Of a stretch of 64,000 bases of DNA, positions 11,590 to 21,338 are shown one piece after another (positions within the stretch are counted from its first letter, which is position 1; each line of letters starts with the position of its first letter). The notes below the pieces were generated by a model. It saw only the letters and a list, made by a program, of their open reading frames with translations. It was not told the origin of the DNA and made no database searches. Location: positions 684,501-748,500 of the forward strand of contig JAGVRJ010000010.1 of assembly GCA_019059635.1 (NCBI GenBank), read 5' to 3'. The stretch comes from Proales similis (taxonomy: Eukaryota > Rotifera > Eurotatoria > Ploima > Proalidae). The position numbers and the translations under genes were made by a program.

Positions 11590-11959
11590 TCTCTCTTTTT
11601 GTCTCTAGCGAGTATATGCGAAATATAGGCGCGAGGCAAAAAGGGGAAAGAGAGAGACCTATTGGGTTTAAAGGCATACAACTGCACCGAACAAGGTTCG
11701 TTTTTGGCAAATTTTCATTTATTGCATCGTGTCTTGCCTAATTAAACTTGAAATCAAATCTGTAAAAAAAAATCTGAAACAAGTGCGCTTGACGAAGCGA
11801 GAGCGCTTGTGCCCATCAAGGGTCATTGAGACAGACAAAAAAAATTGAAATCGAAAAATTAACATTCAGTCGGTTGATTTGCTTTCAGGTTGGTTATGAC
11901 CACGCTGTGATGGTGGTGGCGCGCTTGGTGTTGATTTTTTGCGTTTTCGTCCATCTATT

Positions 11960-12089
11960 GGTGTGTGCTGTCTCGCCGCCAGACGCTTTCAAGAGAGGCT
12001 CACACCAAAAGAGCTCGGCCTGAGTGACCTCGAACCTGACGTCGACTTTGTGTCAATTCTCATCAATCTAAGCCCGTACAAAACCGATG
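11960..12089 (+). pseudogene. NTPase C-terminal fragment, mirror copy
   Basis: Reverse complement of 2749-2878. It carries the same QERLTPKELG to YKTDGK segment in plus orientation, fused to the antisense of the membrane-protein 3' end. It abuts the 3' end of NTPase copy 2 tail-to-tail and helps create that gene's aberrant stop. Confidence 0.7.
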
Positions 12090-13751
12090 ATTGAAATGGA
12101 CCAGGAGCTCTCCTTTTGCTCCCTGATCGATCACGGTCGAGCGAATCAAACAGTTGTAAAACACGGTGAGAATCTCTTCCATGTGGGCATGCTGGACATG
12201 CATGATCCTCATTGCGGCTTCGGCGAGTATCGGCTCTGAGGGATACATCACCTTCACCAGATTGTGTTGAGGCTCAATCAGAACACACGTGGCCATGTTG
12301 GAAGCAACCATTTCACTTGCCATCGGCGAGAAGGCATTTATTCTCAAAGGGATTCTGGCCGCGATAATGCTCAGTAGATCGCAGTCCCGCATGCTGCTGA
12401 AACTATCGGGATCGACGCCGCCGAGCAACTTTCGGCAAGCAAAGTAAATCATTTGTCCGGGCTCTATGTTGGGCTCGACGGCAGCCATCGTACCCCACAG
12501 TGGCCTCCCAAAACTGCACTTAGATGCGATCTTACAAGCGTCGCGGACATTTTTTATGTTGGCTCGCGTGTCACAAGCGTAAATATCGAACGTGGGCAGC
12601 AAATAAATCGGGTCATGAAGAAGACTTCCGGTTTTCACCCGCAAAGATGGGTCCCTGCTGCGGTTGGGCAGAAAATTGCTGAGGTGAGATATGGTGTCGA
12701 TGAAAAGAGCAAAGTGAACAAAGTCTAGCTTTTCACTCAGCACGCGGCGCAGAATACAGAATAACGTTTCTGCATGTGCGAAATCTCGGAGCTCAGAATC
12801 GAGGAGACTTCGAGCCTCGTCAAATATGAATAAAATCTTGATATCGCTCCCATGCTTCTTTTGAAGTAAACTCACTTCCGTGATCTCATTTTTCACTTGC
12901 TCCAACATGTTCGATTCGCTTTGTTGTTGTAGTTTGCGAATTTTTTCTTTCACTCGCTCTTCAAAGCAGCCTTCGAGCAGATTCTTCCTGAAAAATTCTT
13001 TTTTGCTCTGTCTGCACGGGATCCCATCCGCTGCAGCGACATGTTCAAACACCTCTCGTGCATAAGCGGCCAGGAAATATCTACACCTAAGAAGGTACCT
13101 TGCGCTGCTCAAATCTGGTCTTAGAAGGTAATCGGCGATCGGCGAGCGATGAGGAAAGCCCGACTGGCGCTTGTCTCTCAAGCAGCAGTACACCACAAAA
13201 TAATTTTCGCTGAGCCAGTCAGCGCATCTCGATTTGCCGTAGCCACTCGATTGAATGATGGCCGTGTAAGGGGCGTAGTATTTTCCCGTTCTCTGTCTGC
13301 TGTGCATTTCTTCAATAAGCTCTGCCAGACATGTTGATATTTCCGCAGGGAAAATGCTGTTTGGGCGCATCGGAGCCAAAAAGCATTCCTGAGTTTTCTC
13401 TTCTGTCGAAATCGAACGAATTTTTTTGGCTTGGCAACGGCTAAGCTCTTGTGACGCGTCGAGCACAACCTCAACGTGCTTTGCCCCAAATATCTTAGCC
13501 GAGAGTTTATCGAACTCTTCCAGCGTTGTAAAGGGGTATGTGAGTTCGTCGACCATCACATACTTTTCCCTGAACCTCCTTAAGAGATTTTAACTCTCAA
13601 TGAATACAATGCAGTCTTCAATTACGCCCTTGGCTCACCTGTTGCTGTCTTCCAAGTGATTTAACACTCTATGGATCAGTTCGCTAGGTAGTCCAAAGTG
13701 AATTTCGCTTGGCTTAGCAGTTTCGATAGTTTTAAGCTTAAACGTGGCCAT
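12063..13751 (-). CDS. Crinkler/RHS-like NTPase, 3'-truncated copy 2
   Basis: Model: exon 13639-13751 (ATG at 13751, MATFKLKTIE...), a 60-nt GT-AG intron 13579-13638, then 12063-13578, giving 542 aa in frame. It carries the N-terminal region missing from copy 1, Walker A SSGYGKSR near residues 148-155, Walker B with IFDEA near 286-292, and FGRPLWG. It stops soon after GAKGELLV, where sequence switches to an unrelated junction, so the nuclease-like C-terminus is absent. The protein matches copy 1 closely over the shared part, with differences such as DLSSARYLLRCRYF for DVSSARYFFLCKYF. It could still give an NTPase-only protein, or it may be a pseudogene. Confidence 0.5.
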
Positions 13752-13946
13752 TTTCAAAAGTCACAGCTGCACTCTTTTCCGAAGTATTCGCGTATGCAAT
13801 GCGCAACTTGAACTAAATAGCCTTTCGCTAGGCTCATGACCTTGAAGATTCGCTTGTTTATCGCTGTTTAAATTTATTTCGAATGTTTTATTATTTATGC
13901 AACTTTTGTATTTCGCCTCCTCTTTGACTTTGAAAAAGTCGCCAAT

Positions 13947-14160
13947 TTACGTAAATTTCATCCGTACTAAATTTCCCGTCGAATCTATCAAGAGCTGACA
14001 CGGGCCGTTGCGAGTGAGCCTCTCTTGAAAGCGTCGGGCGGCGAGACAGCAGACAATGAAGAGATGGGCGAAAATGCAAATAATCAGCACCAAGCGCACC
14101 ACCACCATCACAGCGTGGTCATAACCAACCTGAAAGCAAATCAACCGACTGAATGTTACT
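13947..14160. pseudogene. Diverged fusion of NTPase tail and membrane-protein 3' end
   Basis: On the minus strand a short frame holds RFQERLT joined directly to RNGPCQLL, so the intervening tail seen at 2594-2899 has been deleted. On the plus strand the adjoining part encodes a shortened membrane-protein end (SGGETA..., a His run, SVVITN, then directly the last codons). It is the same junction type as at 2.85 kb but more diverged, so the fusion predates the recent duplications. Confidence 0.6.
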
Positions 14161-14556
14161 TTTTCGATTTAAATTTTTTTGTCTGTCTCAATGACCTTTA
14201 ATGGGCACAAGTGCTCTCGTTTCGTCAAGCGCACTTGTTTCACTTTTTTTTTGTATAACTGATTGCGAATTTTATCGGGCAAGACACGATGCAATAAATT
14301 GAAATTTGCCGAAACCAACCTTGCTGTGTGTAGTTGTATCCAATGCCTTAAACCTAATTCCTCTCTCTTTCCCTATTTTCCTCTCACCTATATTTAGCAT
14401 TCATTTTGCAGCCATCTTGAGCACTGCCGCAAATTCAAGTCGATAAATGAAATGTAGCCAAATTAACAACCGACTCTTTCGTCTTTTATTAAATCCAGCC
14501 TACACAGACGTTTATAAGTGGATAATGGCTGATGTTCATTGATCTAGCGGGTCTGT

Positions 14557-14736
14557 CTAAACCCCTAATCGGAATTCTGGACGATAAGGCGGCTTTAGGA
14601 GATTATCAATCCAGCTATCAGGTTGCATATTCATTCGAGACGGCAATTTTTCCAGCACCGTACCTTCAATTTCCAGTGGAATTGTCTCTTTCTTTAAATA
14701 AATGCCTCCATCAATAATATCCAGTAGTGGCTCATG
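14557..14736 (-). pseudogene. Unidentified coding fragment (59 codons)
   Basis: The minus strand is open for 59 codons with protein-like composition (for example IPLEIEGTVLEKLPSRMNMQ). Related but frame-broken sequence lies at about 6150-6330 and its mirror at 9416-9596, where IEGAMLEK and NMQPDS remain recognisable around stops. That the less broken version sits outside the recent duplication suggests a real ancestral exon. The family is not recognised. Confidence 0.4.
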
Positions 14737-15605
14737 AATGGCTCATGAGGGACTGATGTGAGATGCTGCGCAAAATTCAGGCGAAATGGCTGAATATTCA
14801 TTTTTGACTGGGCCATTTCACTTTCGACATGCATTGTCTAAATACAGTTTTCCTTATAATAAATTATGTAACATGATGAAGACGAACAAGCGGCAGGCCG
14901 ATATGAAAACTAATTTATTCTCCCTTTCAGTTGCATTCGTTTTCTCTCTCTCTCTCCCTTTTTTATTTTACATTTATGAAAGCCTTGCACACACACACAC
15001 GCGCGCCCATTTAGCATTTCGTTTGACTCGGCGATTATGATCGATGCGCCCTCAGCCGCTACCAGCCAAGCCTGGCAGACGGGAACAGGCGTTGCCGTTG
15101 CTGAATGTGTTTTACATAATCGAGGCGGTGAAAATCGGCTTTCTACAAGCGATTGACATGCGCCTGTATGTCGCATGCGCAGACATCCCCTGAGCCAGAC
15201 AAGGTGAGTTAAATCACCAGTTTGGCTCAGAGCTGTCTTCTCTTTCGTTTCTCTTTTTTACATTTTTCTCTTTTTTTGTTCTCGCTAATTTATCAAATTA
15301 TGCAAGTTGATATGTGACGCAGATACTGAGTGAACACAAGCTTTCTCTTGCTTGGCAGTCCTTTTCATTTTTATTAAAAGTTCACTAATCTACAGGTTCA
15401 GATTTAAATCGAGAGCGAGTTGAGGCCAGTTGAGTGCTGAATGTCGATGGTTATTGAACACTGTAATTAATAAAAACAAAGAGGAGAATAGCAGACCACA
15501 AACCAGCGGCAGTAGCAAGCAGACGACTGCGCATCAGATTGCGGAAAGTGGACGCAGCAATTGTGGCTATGTGGCTTCAAGTAAACTAAGTCGATTGTCA
15601 GAGAA

Positions 15606-18600
15606 ATGCAACAAGCTTCGCCTCAAACTCAACATCACAGTCAGCCTGCTCAACTGTCCCAGGCGACTTCCTATCGCTCTTCTTTCTTCCGACCCAATCG
15701 ACCCGGAAATTTGGACATTGCTCGAATCAACAATCAGAATGTGAACAACGGCATGGACAACGGAGGCTATCGATCGGCGCCAGCCTACGGAAACCTTCAT
15801 TCGCCGAGTCCTTTCTCTCCGTCGTCTTCGTTGTCGTCGTCGGCAATGCATCACCACCATCTTCACCAGCCCCATCAGCAGCAGCAGCAGCCACAATCCA
15901 ATTATGCCAGCTCCCCTCAACTTGGGCCCAGACAGCCGCTCTCGGCCATAGAGCCGTCGTTTAAGCAGCCGATGGATGTCCCTTGCTCGCCTAGGTATTC
16001 ATCTCAGCCCTATCAACAACAGCCACAGCAGCCGCCGGTGTACGAGCAGCAGTCGAGTTTATACGAACAGCAAGGTAGCTTCACGCCCAACTACTCGCCT
16101 TGCCCATCATCGGCCCGACGCATGAACGAAGGCTCTCATTTTAATTTCGACTCTCAACTAGTTGAACAAGTATCATCTGAGCCAGTTCGCAGTGTGCCAT
16201 TCGAGACCGATCGTCGCACTCTTCAGCCATTCAATCCCAGTTTCAGCTCATCTTCAAATCCGTACAAGAACATGCCCGTCTCGGCGAGGCCTTTTGACAC
16301 CACCACGCGTGATCGCTTCTTCACTACCAACCCAGGCAGCAACCAAAACAGCAGTGTGAGCGTTCCTTGCTCTCCCCTCATTAACCAATTCTACAGAAAC
16401 GATCAGAAAAGCGTTTTTCACTTTGACTCGTTGCCAGACAATATTCTCCAGAGTCGATTTAGTCAAACTCGTAATGAAGCAGGCGAAGAGAGTGCGCTAC
16501 TCTCGGCCAACACTTACGACGAAAATGACGTTGAAATGGTGCATGAGTTGATTAATGACATTGAGAAAAAGGAAGAGATCGATAAAGAAGAAGACGCGAA
16601 AAACCTCGAATTTTTACCTATCGAGCCTGCGCTGACCGTCAACAGCTTGATTGATCTGAATGTTGAAACCAATTCGAGTCAAGTGCCAGATTTGATCAAT
16701 TTGGCCAACTCGGACAACAGCGCAGTGGATGAACTGGAGCAAAAGCCATTCTACCAGAGCACACTGCCAAACGATCACTACAGCCCGCCGTTGGCCGATC
16801 AGGCGCCAGCCAGAGAGAATGTACGAAAAAGTCCGCCAGATGCGCGTCTCAGAGCCGCACCGAAGGCCGAAAAAACTGCCAAACTTCCTGATGAGCTAAA
16901 CGAGCCGAAGAGACAGAGATCAAATAGTGCGACGAGCAACAACTCTTCAACAACTCCTCTGTTTGCCTGCGCCGAATGTGGAAAGCTATTCAACAACAAA
17001 AGCGCGCTTGCCAAACACCGCCTCGTGCACAGTGACGAGCGAAAGTACGTATGTTCGATCTGCGACAAGTCTTTCAAACGTCAGGACCATCTCAACGGGC
17101 ACCTTCTGACCCACTCAGACAAGAAGCCGTTCGAGTGCAAGGCGCCAGGCTGTGATCGAAGCTACTGCGATTCGCGTTCACTTAAACGTCATATCGAGAG
17201 TCAACACCAGGACTATCTGGCTCAGCTGGCCAAAGGAAATCGAGATGCGCTCAATTATTTGCCAAGTATTGGAAGCGTCCAGGCCAAGGTGACCGGTGAG
17301 CGCCAAGCTGAATTTGTTGTCAACGGCGAACCTATTCTGCCGGCTTCCGACTCTCAAAGTTTCTATACGTAATGCTTGCTTTTTTTTCATATTTATGCTC
17401 ATGGCCAATTTTTTATTGTTCGCATTCACTCAACAGATTCGAAGAGCCCAAGCCGGAAAAATGCAAAATCTGTGGCAAAGGTTTCAAGAATATTCCGGCC
17501 TTGAACGGACACATGCGACTGCACGGTGGAGTGGGCAAAAAAGAGGGCCTGGGCGAAAATGAGGATTCCATGTCCTCCAACACGTCTTCAACTCAGTCGC
17601 ATCAGGCGTCAAAGCGAAAGCTATCTGACGAATTGGAGATTAAAGCTCATGTCTCGAAAGAGCAACGGCTCGATCTAAACAACAACAACATTGTCAACAC
17701 AAGTCACCAGAACGGAAAAAGCAGCGGCAGTAGCAGCCAGTTGGGTGCGAGTATTTCGTCAGTCCTGAACGGAAGTCATTTGGCCAGCCAACTTTCGGCC
17801 AGCTCAAAACCTGTGCGAGCAGAGGCTGATTTGGCCAATATCGGTTCGAGCTGGCCTGCTTCAAGAAATATGAATTATTTGTTCAATGCAGGCGCTCATG
17901 AGTTGGGCCAAGCAGCCGGTAAAATGGGCCTTAGTTTTCAACCGTTTGCGCACTTGAACGGGTCATTCAAAGAGAAGGCAGCGAGAGCAGAAAGCCGCTG
18001 TATGAACGGCTCCATAAATCGCTGCAGCTCTTTGTATTCAAACTCAATGAGCAGCGATGAGCTAGCTGCCTACTGCAACGAGCGGATGAGCAACGTGAGA
18101 GCCAAAAATAAACCATCGCCTCTAATCATACCGTCAATGATCAACTCATTTGAGACGCCACACCCAGCACCTGCTGAGCTTAGCGACAGCAATCACTTGC
18201 GGCTGAATCCGATTCCGTATTACCGGCAAATATCCGCCAATCCGCTGTCGTTCAATCAGTATCCGCATGCGACTCTGCTCAAGTCGCCTGGCTTGCTGAG
18301 ACACGACTTGGACAAGCAATACACTCCGCCACCGATGCTCAGTCCGTTCCGACGTGGCCATGGCCTCTACTACAAATACTTGGCCGAAATGTTTCTCATG
18401 CCCACTCTTCAGCAACATCACCAGCATCAGCAGTTGATGGAGCAGACCAACAGCCAAAATCGACCGCCTCTCGCACAGTCGCTATCATTCTCTCATTTGA
18501 GCTCTCCGTCGATGCTCTATCACTTGATCAGCAGTCAAAGCTGCAGCATGTTCGCTCCCGACCAGCCGCATCCAGTGCAGATTCACGAGTCTAAGAAGCC

Positions 18601-19651
18601 AGAGTCGAACGAATCGTCAGGCACTGGCTCTGAGGATAAAGTTAAGCCTAATTTGGCGCGGACTCGATACCGTAAGTTGAATCGCTCTTCTCGTTCATTT
18701 GCTGCTTTATTAAGGTTGAAAATCCCCTCCCCCTTCACTTACAAGTGAGCCAAACGAGTAAATCATCAAACGCCGGTGTTTTTTTCGCTGACGAGGCGTT
18801 CGGAAGCAACGAGGCCATCACCGCCACCCTCATCGACTGTGCTGAGATTGACACCAAACCGTACATAAACGTCGGAGCAAGATTTCAGGCCACCATTCCA
18901 GATCTGATTTGTAAGCCAACTTGAAGTGCGCCTTGGCTCACTCAGCTCAATTGAACAATTGAACTTAAAAGCTGAAGCAAACCGAGAAAAAATAAAAGAC
19001 AAAGACGACTTGATGTGGTCGAGCGAGGTGCTTGAGAATGCGGGCGAAGAGGAATGTGAGTTGACTATGCCAACAATTTAATTGAAGCCTTGGTCGCCTA
19101 AATCTGTTTTCAAATTAAGTTGAACACTACGTGCAATTTGTGAGAACGGGTTCAATCAAGTACGGAACTTCAAATAATCTCGAGCTTGGCCTTCACATAC
19201 TGTCCTACAACGGCGGCGATATTGGCCAATCAATCAAGGCATTCATAAACGACAGCATCGATCTACCGCCTGCTCATCCCATAACCACTTACAAATATCC
19301 AGGTGAGTGATCGAACCAACTACTAAACTAACTAAGCGAGGCTTTATAAAATATTTGCATAAATGTCAACCAGAGACGAGTGTGTGGACTCAGCGTGAAA
19401 TGAGAGTATTCGAAAGTGCCATACTCAAGCACGACAAGGAGTTCGACAGCATATCGAACGAAATTGGCAGCAAATCGTCCAAGCAGTGCGTCGAATTCTA
19501 CTACCTGTGGAAGAAGATCATGTCCGACGGAGTGAGACGCAAGTGGAAGGCGGTGAAGCGAAACCGCTACGCTTGCGATAGTCAACTAGAGCTCAACCTT
19601 CGATCGAGCAAGACAGCTCGCATTGAAACCAACAGCAACAACAACTTTTAA
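15606..19651 (+). CDS. C2H2 zinc-finger, ELM2 and SANT transcriptional regulator (TRERF1/ZNF541-like)
   Basis: Six coding exons join in frame: 15606..17368, 17437..18671, 18746..18910, 18972..19055, 19120..19302, 19374..19651 (1235 aa). A 5'UTR intron (15204-15395) is likely. Order: a Gln/Ser/Pro-rich N-terminus; three C2H2 fingers (16969-17200) starting CAECGKLF, CSICDKSF and CKAPGCD; a fourth finger CKICGKGF just after intron 1; an ELM2 domain with INVGARFQATIP and DDLMW; and a C-terminal SANT domain (VWTQREMRVFE to YYLWKK). TRERF1, ZNF541 and MIDEAS share zinc-finger and/or ELM2-SANT architecture and recruit class I HDACs, TRERF1 and MIDEAS as parts of the MiDAC complex. The role here, nuclear corepressor scaffold, is inferred. 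A shred of its exon 1 is found at 6365-6446. Confidence 0.85.
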
Positions 19652-20288
19652 TTTCTTTTTCCAACGCTTCATGACTTTGCTTTGTTTTCCTGGTCGAGAC
19701 AGCACGTAGAGCCCAGTGAATGTTAATTCTTCTTGTTGACACTCGATTTTCCTCTCTCTCTCTCTCTCCGCCGTTGTTTTCTACTTCTCAGCACTTTTCA
19801 GCGATTTGGCCTGTTCCAAATAATTTCTGTTTGTTATTTGGATTTCGTTCTTCTCTTGTTTATGTTCGTTTGTTTGTTTCTTGTCCTCAGCTTCCAGATT
19901 AGGTAAAATGTAACTAAAAAGCCCAAAAAAGAAAGAAGAAAATTGTTACTGTATGTTTCTAGTTTCGACTCGGTCTTGTTTAAGTAAAAGCTACTTCAGC
20001 ATTGGCCTCTTGATATTTATTCGGTCGGCAGTGCATCTACTCTACAAGTAGTTTGCCGCTTCAGACATGAATGCGATTTCTCCAAGCCCCTCCTCCTCCT
20101 CCTAGTCGCATCGTGCGCATCCAGTCTCGCCGTGATCGGACTAAAGCCCAACTTGAGTGAACGCTTCGCGACCAGATTAGATCGGAGTGGGGGTGCAAAT
20201 TCGTCCTTGACTCGATTTCGAACCGTTTTCTATTTCAATCTATTTGTTGATATCGCTCGCCATCTGCGTTCAGCTCTACGTTGACTCA
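19652..20288. other. Spacer and 5' UTR
   Basis: Between the ELM2-SANT gene and the next plus-strand gene. It is CT-rich near 19755. No coding region is seen. A likely 3' splice site (ctgcgttcag) at about 20273 suggests that the downstream gene has a 5'UTR intron. Confidence 0.45.
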
Positions 20289-21104
20289 ATGCGTCAAAAG
20301 GCTGTCCCAAGGCGCTTAGCTCCCAGCCCAAGCAGTTCGCCTTCGGATCAAACTGTGAACGTGGACTTGCTAAATGAACCGATCATCAAAAAGGAGAAAG
20401 TGAAAATAATTCCGAACAGCTTTACAGGTCGACGGCCTCAGAAGCGGTCTGCATTCGGTGACATCACAAACCAAAGTGAACCCAAGCCGAAGCGCTTGAG
20501 GGCCATTCGTCCAAGAAAAAGAGGCGTCGAGGCATCCACCCAAACGGACGAAAATCTTCTTAGCAAGTCTTTGTCCACTGACACGATTGGCGAGCTTCCT
20601 GACGAACTTCTTCAGGCTAAGGAGGTGCTTTCTCTTGAGAGTTGGCTACTCACGGACGAAATCCAGGCTTCTGATTTATCTGAGCAGGACTCGGGCAATC
20701 TAGAGTTTGCTCAAGTTGATGAAAATTTCGTATTCAACGGCATCCATCTTCTTGAGCTCGAGCATGAGGTTGACGCTGAATCTCTTGATTCAATCGCCAG
20801 CTACGCGCTCAAACTCTCGGCTATTCTTTACTCGTTTGACGAGCTCGCTAAAGGCGTGTTCTTGGACCCAAATCTCAAAAGAAGAAGGACAGTTCGAACG
20901 CCACTTGACCAAAAGCGAATGAACATAATCGAACATGTTTTGATCAAACGATTCTCATTCACCGGCAAACAGTTTAACTCTGATTGGCCAAAGATACGCG
21001 TCGAACTGAATAAACGAATCAGATCGATCAAAATGATCCGAAGTGCCATGAATTCTGTTTATCCGCTGAAAACAAGCATTCGCAGCAAACTCGACCAAGC
21101 TTAA
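20289..21104 (+). CDS. Unknown nuclear-type protein with a cyclin-like FGDITN box
   Basis: The open frame runs from 20244. I chose the ATG at 20289 (MRQKAVPRRL) because an acceptor (ttcag) lies just upstream, giving 271 aa. The N-terminal half has basic clusters, an RSAFGDITN box like those in the N-termini of mitotic cyclins, and ASTQTDEN. The C-terminal half is helical and charged (KRRRTVRTPLDQKRM..., RVELNKRIRSIK), but I see no cyclin box. The protein may be a cell-cycle or chromatin factor, but the family is not recognised and the box alone is weak evidence. Poly(A) signal at 21267. Confidence 0.6.
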   Translation: MRQKAVPRRLAPSPSSSPSDQTVNVDLLNEPIIKKEKVKIIPNSFTGRRPQKRSAFGDITNQSEPKPKRLRAIRPRKRGVEASTQTDENLLSKSLSTDTIGELPDELLQAKEVLSLESWLLTDEIQASDLSEQDSGNLEFAQVDENFVFNGIHLLELEHEVDAESLDSIASYALKLSAILYSFDELAKGVFLDPNLKRRRTVRTPLDQKRMNIIEHVLIKRFSFTGKQFNSDWPKIRVELNKRIRSIKMIRSAMNSVYPLKTSIRSKLDQA

Positions 21105-21266
21105 TATGAAAGCGATTCCTCTCAAAGCGACCAAGCCACAATTTAATTCGATTCGTTCGCTTTTCGTTTCTTTGTTTCAAGTTTGACTTTTTCTTGTCGC
21201 AACCGTTCACCTACCAAATTGCTCAAATGTTTCGATTAAATTCCAGGTTTATGCATCTTTTTTTCT

Positions 21267-21299
21267 AATAAATTTGCTTGCAAGTATTTTCTCTTTATT
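21267..21299. terminator. Facing poly(A) signals of convergent genes
   Basis: AATAAA at 21267-21272 serves the plus-strand gene ending at 21104. TTTATT at 21294-21299 is AATAAA on the minus strand, for the dynein gene ending at 21339. The signals are so close that the two 3' UTRs must overlap. Confidence 0.65.
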
Positions 21300-21338
21300 C
21301 ATTTTGCAGAGCAAAACTTCGTCCTTGTTCAACTGGTC

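Larger units (their letters stand above)
8569..12089 (-). repeat. Large inverted repeat, right arm (deletion-riddled)
   Basis: Mirror of 2749-7177 around a spacer at 7178-8568. It matches the left arm closely in base sequence but lacks about 900 nt, lost as many separate short-to-medium deletions that fall almost entirely in the membrane-protein gene copy C. The flanking intergenic parts are nearly full length. The inner junction at 8569 follows a short stretch (about 8547-8568) that repeats sequence found at 8036-8057. Confidence 0.85.
13752..15203. other. Spacer with decayed duplicates, then UTR
   Basis: Left part: 5' flank of NTPase copy 2 (13752-13890). Middle: diverged relatives of 2690-3200 and 6000-6330 (13950-14750). 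Right part: no gene seen, apart from a CT-rich tract near 14945 and a (CA)n/(CG)n tract near 14986-15006. From about 15100 the sequence is probably promoter and 5' UTR of the next gene. Confidence 0.5.

Noticed and set aside
1-14800. Retrotransposon or DNA transposon as the cause of the repeats
   Set aside because: No reverse transcriptase, integrase or transposase frame, no terminal repeats with target-site duplications seen. Intron retention excludes retrocopying.
14786-15176. Overlapping ORFs upstream of the zinc-finger gene
   Set aside because: They span CT and CA tracts and lack family features. The region is better explained as spacer and 5' UTR.
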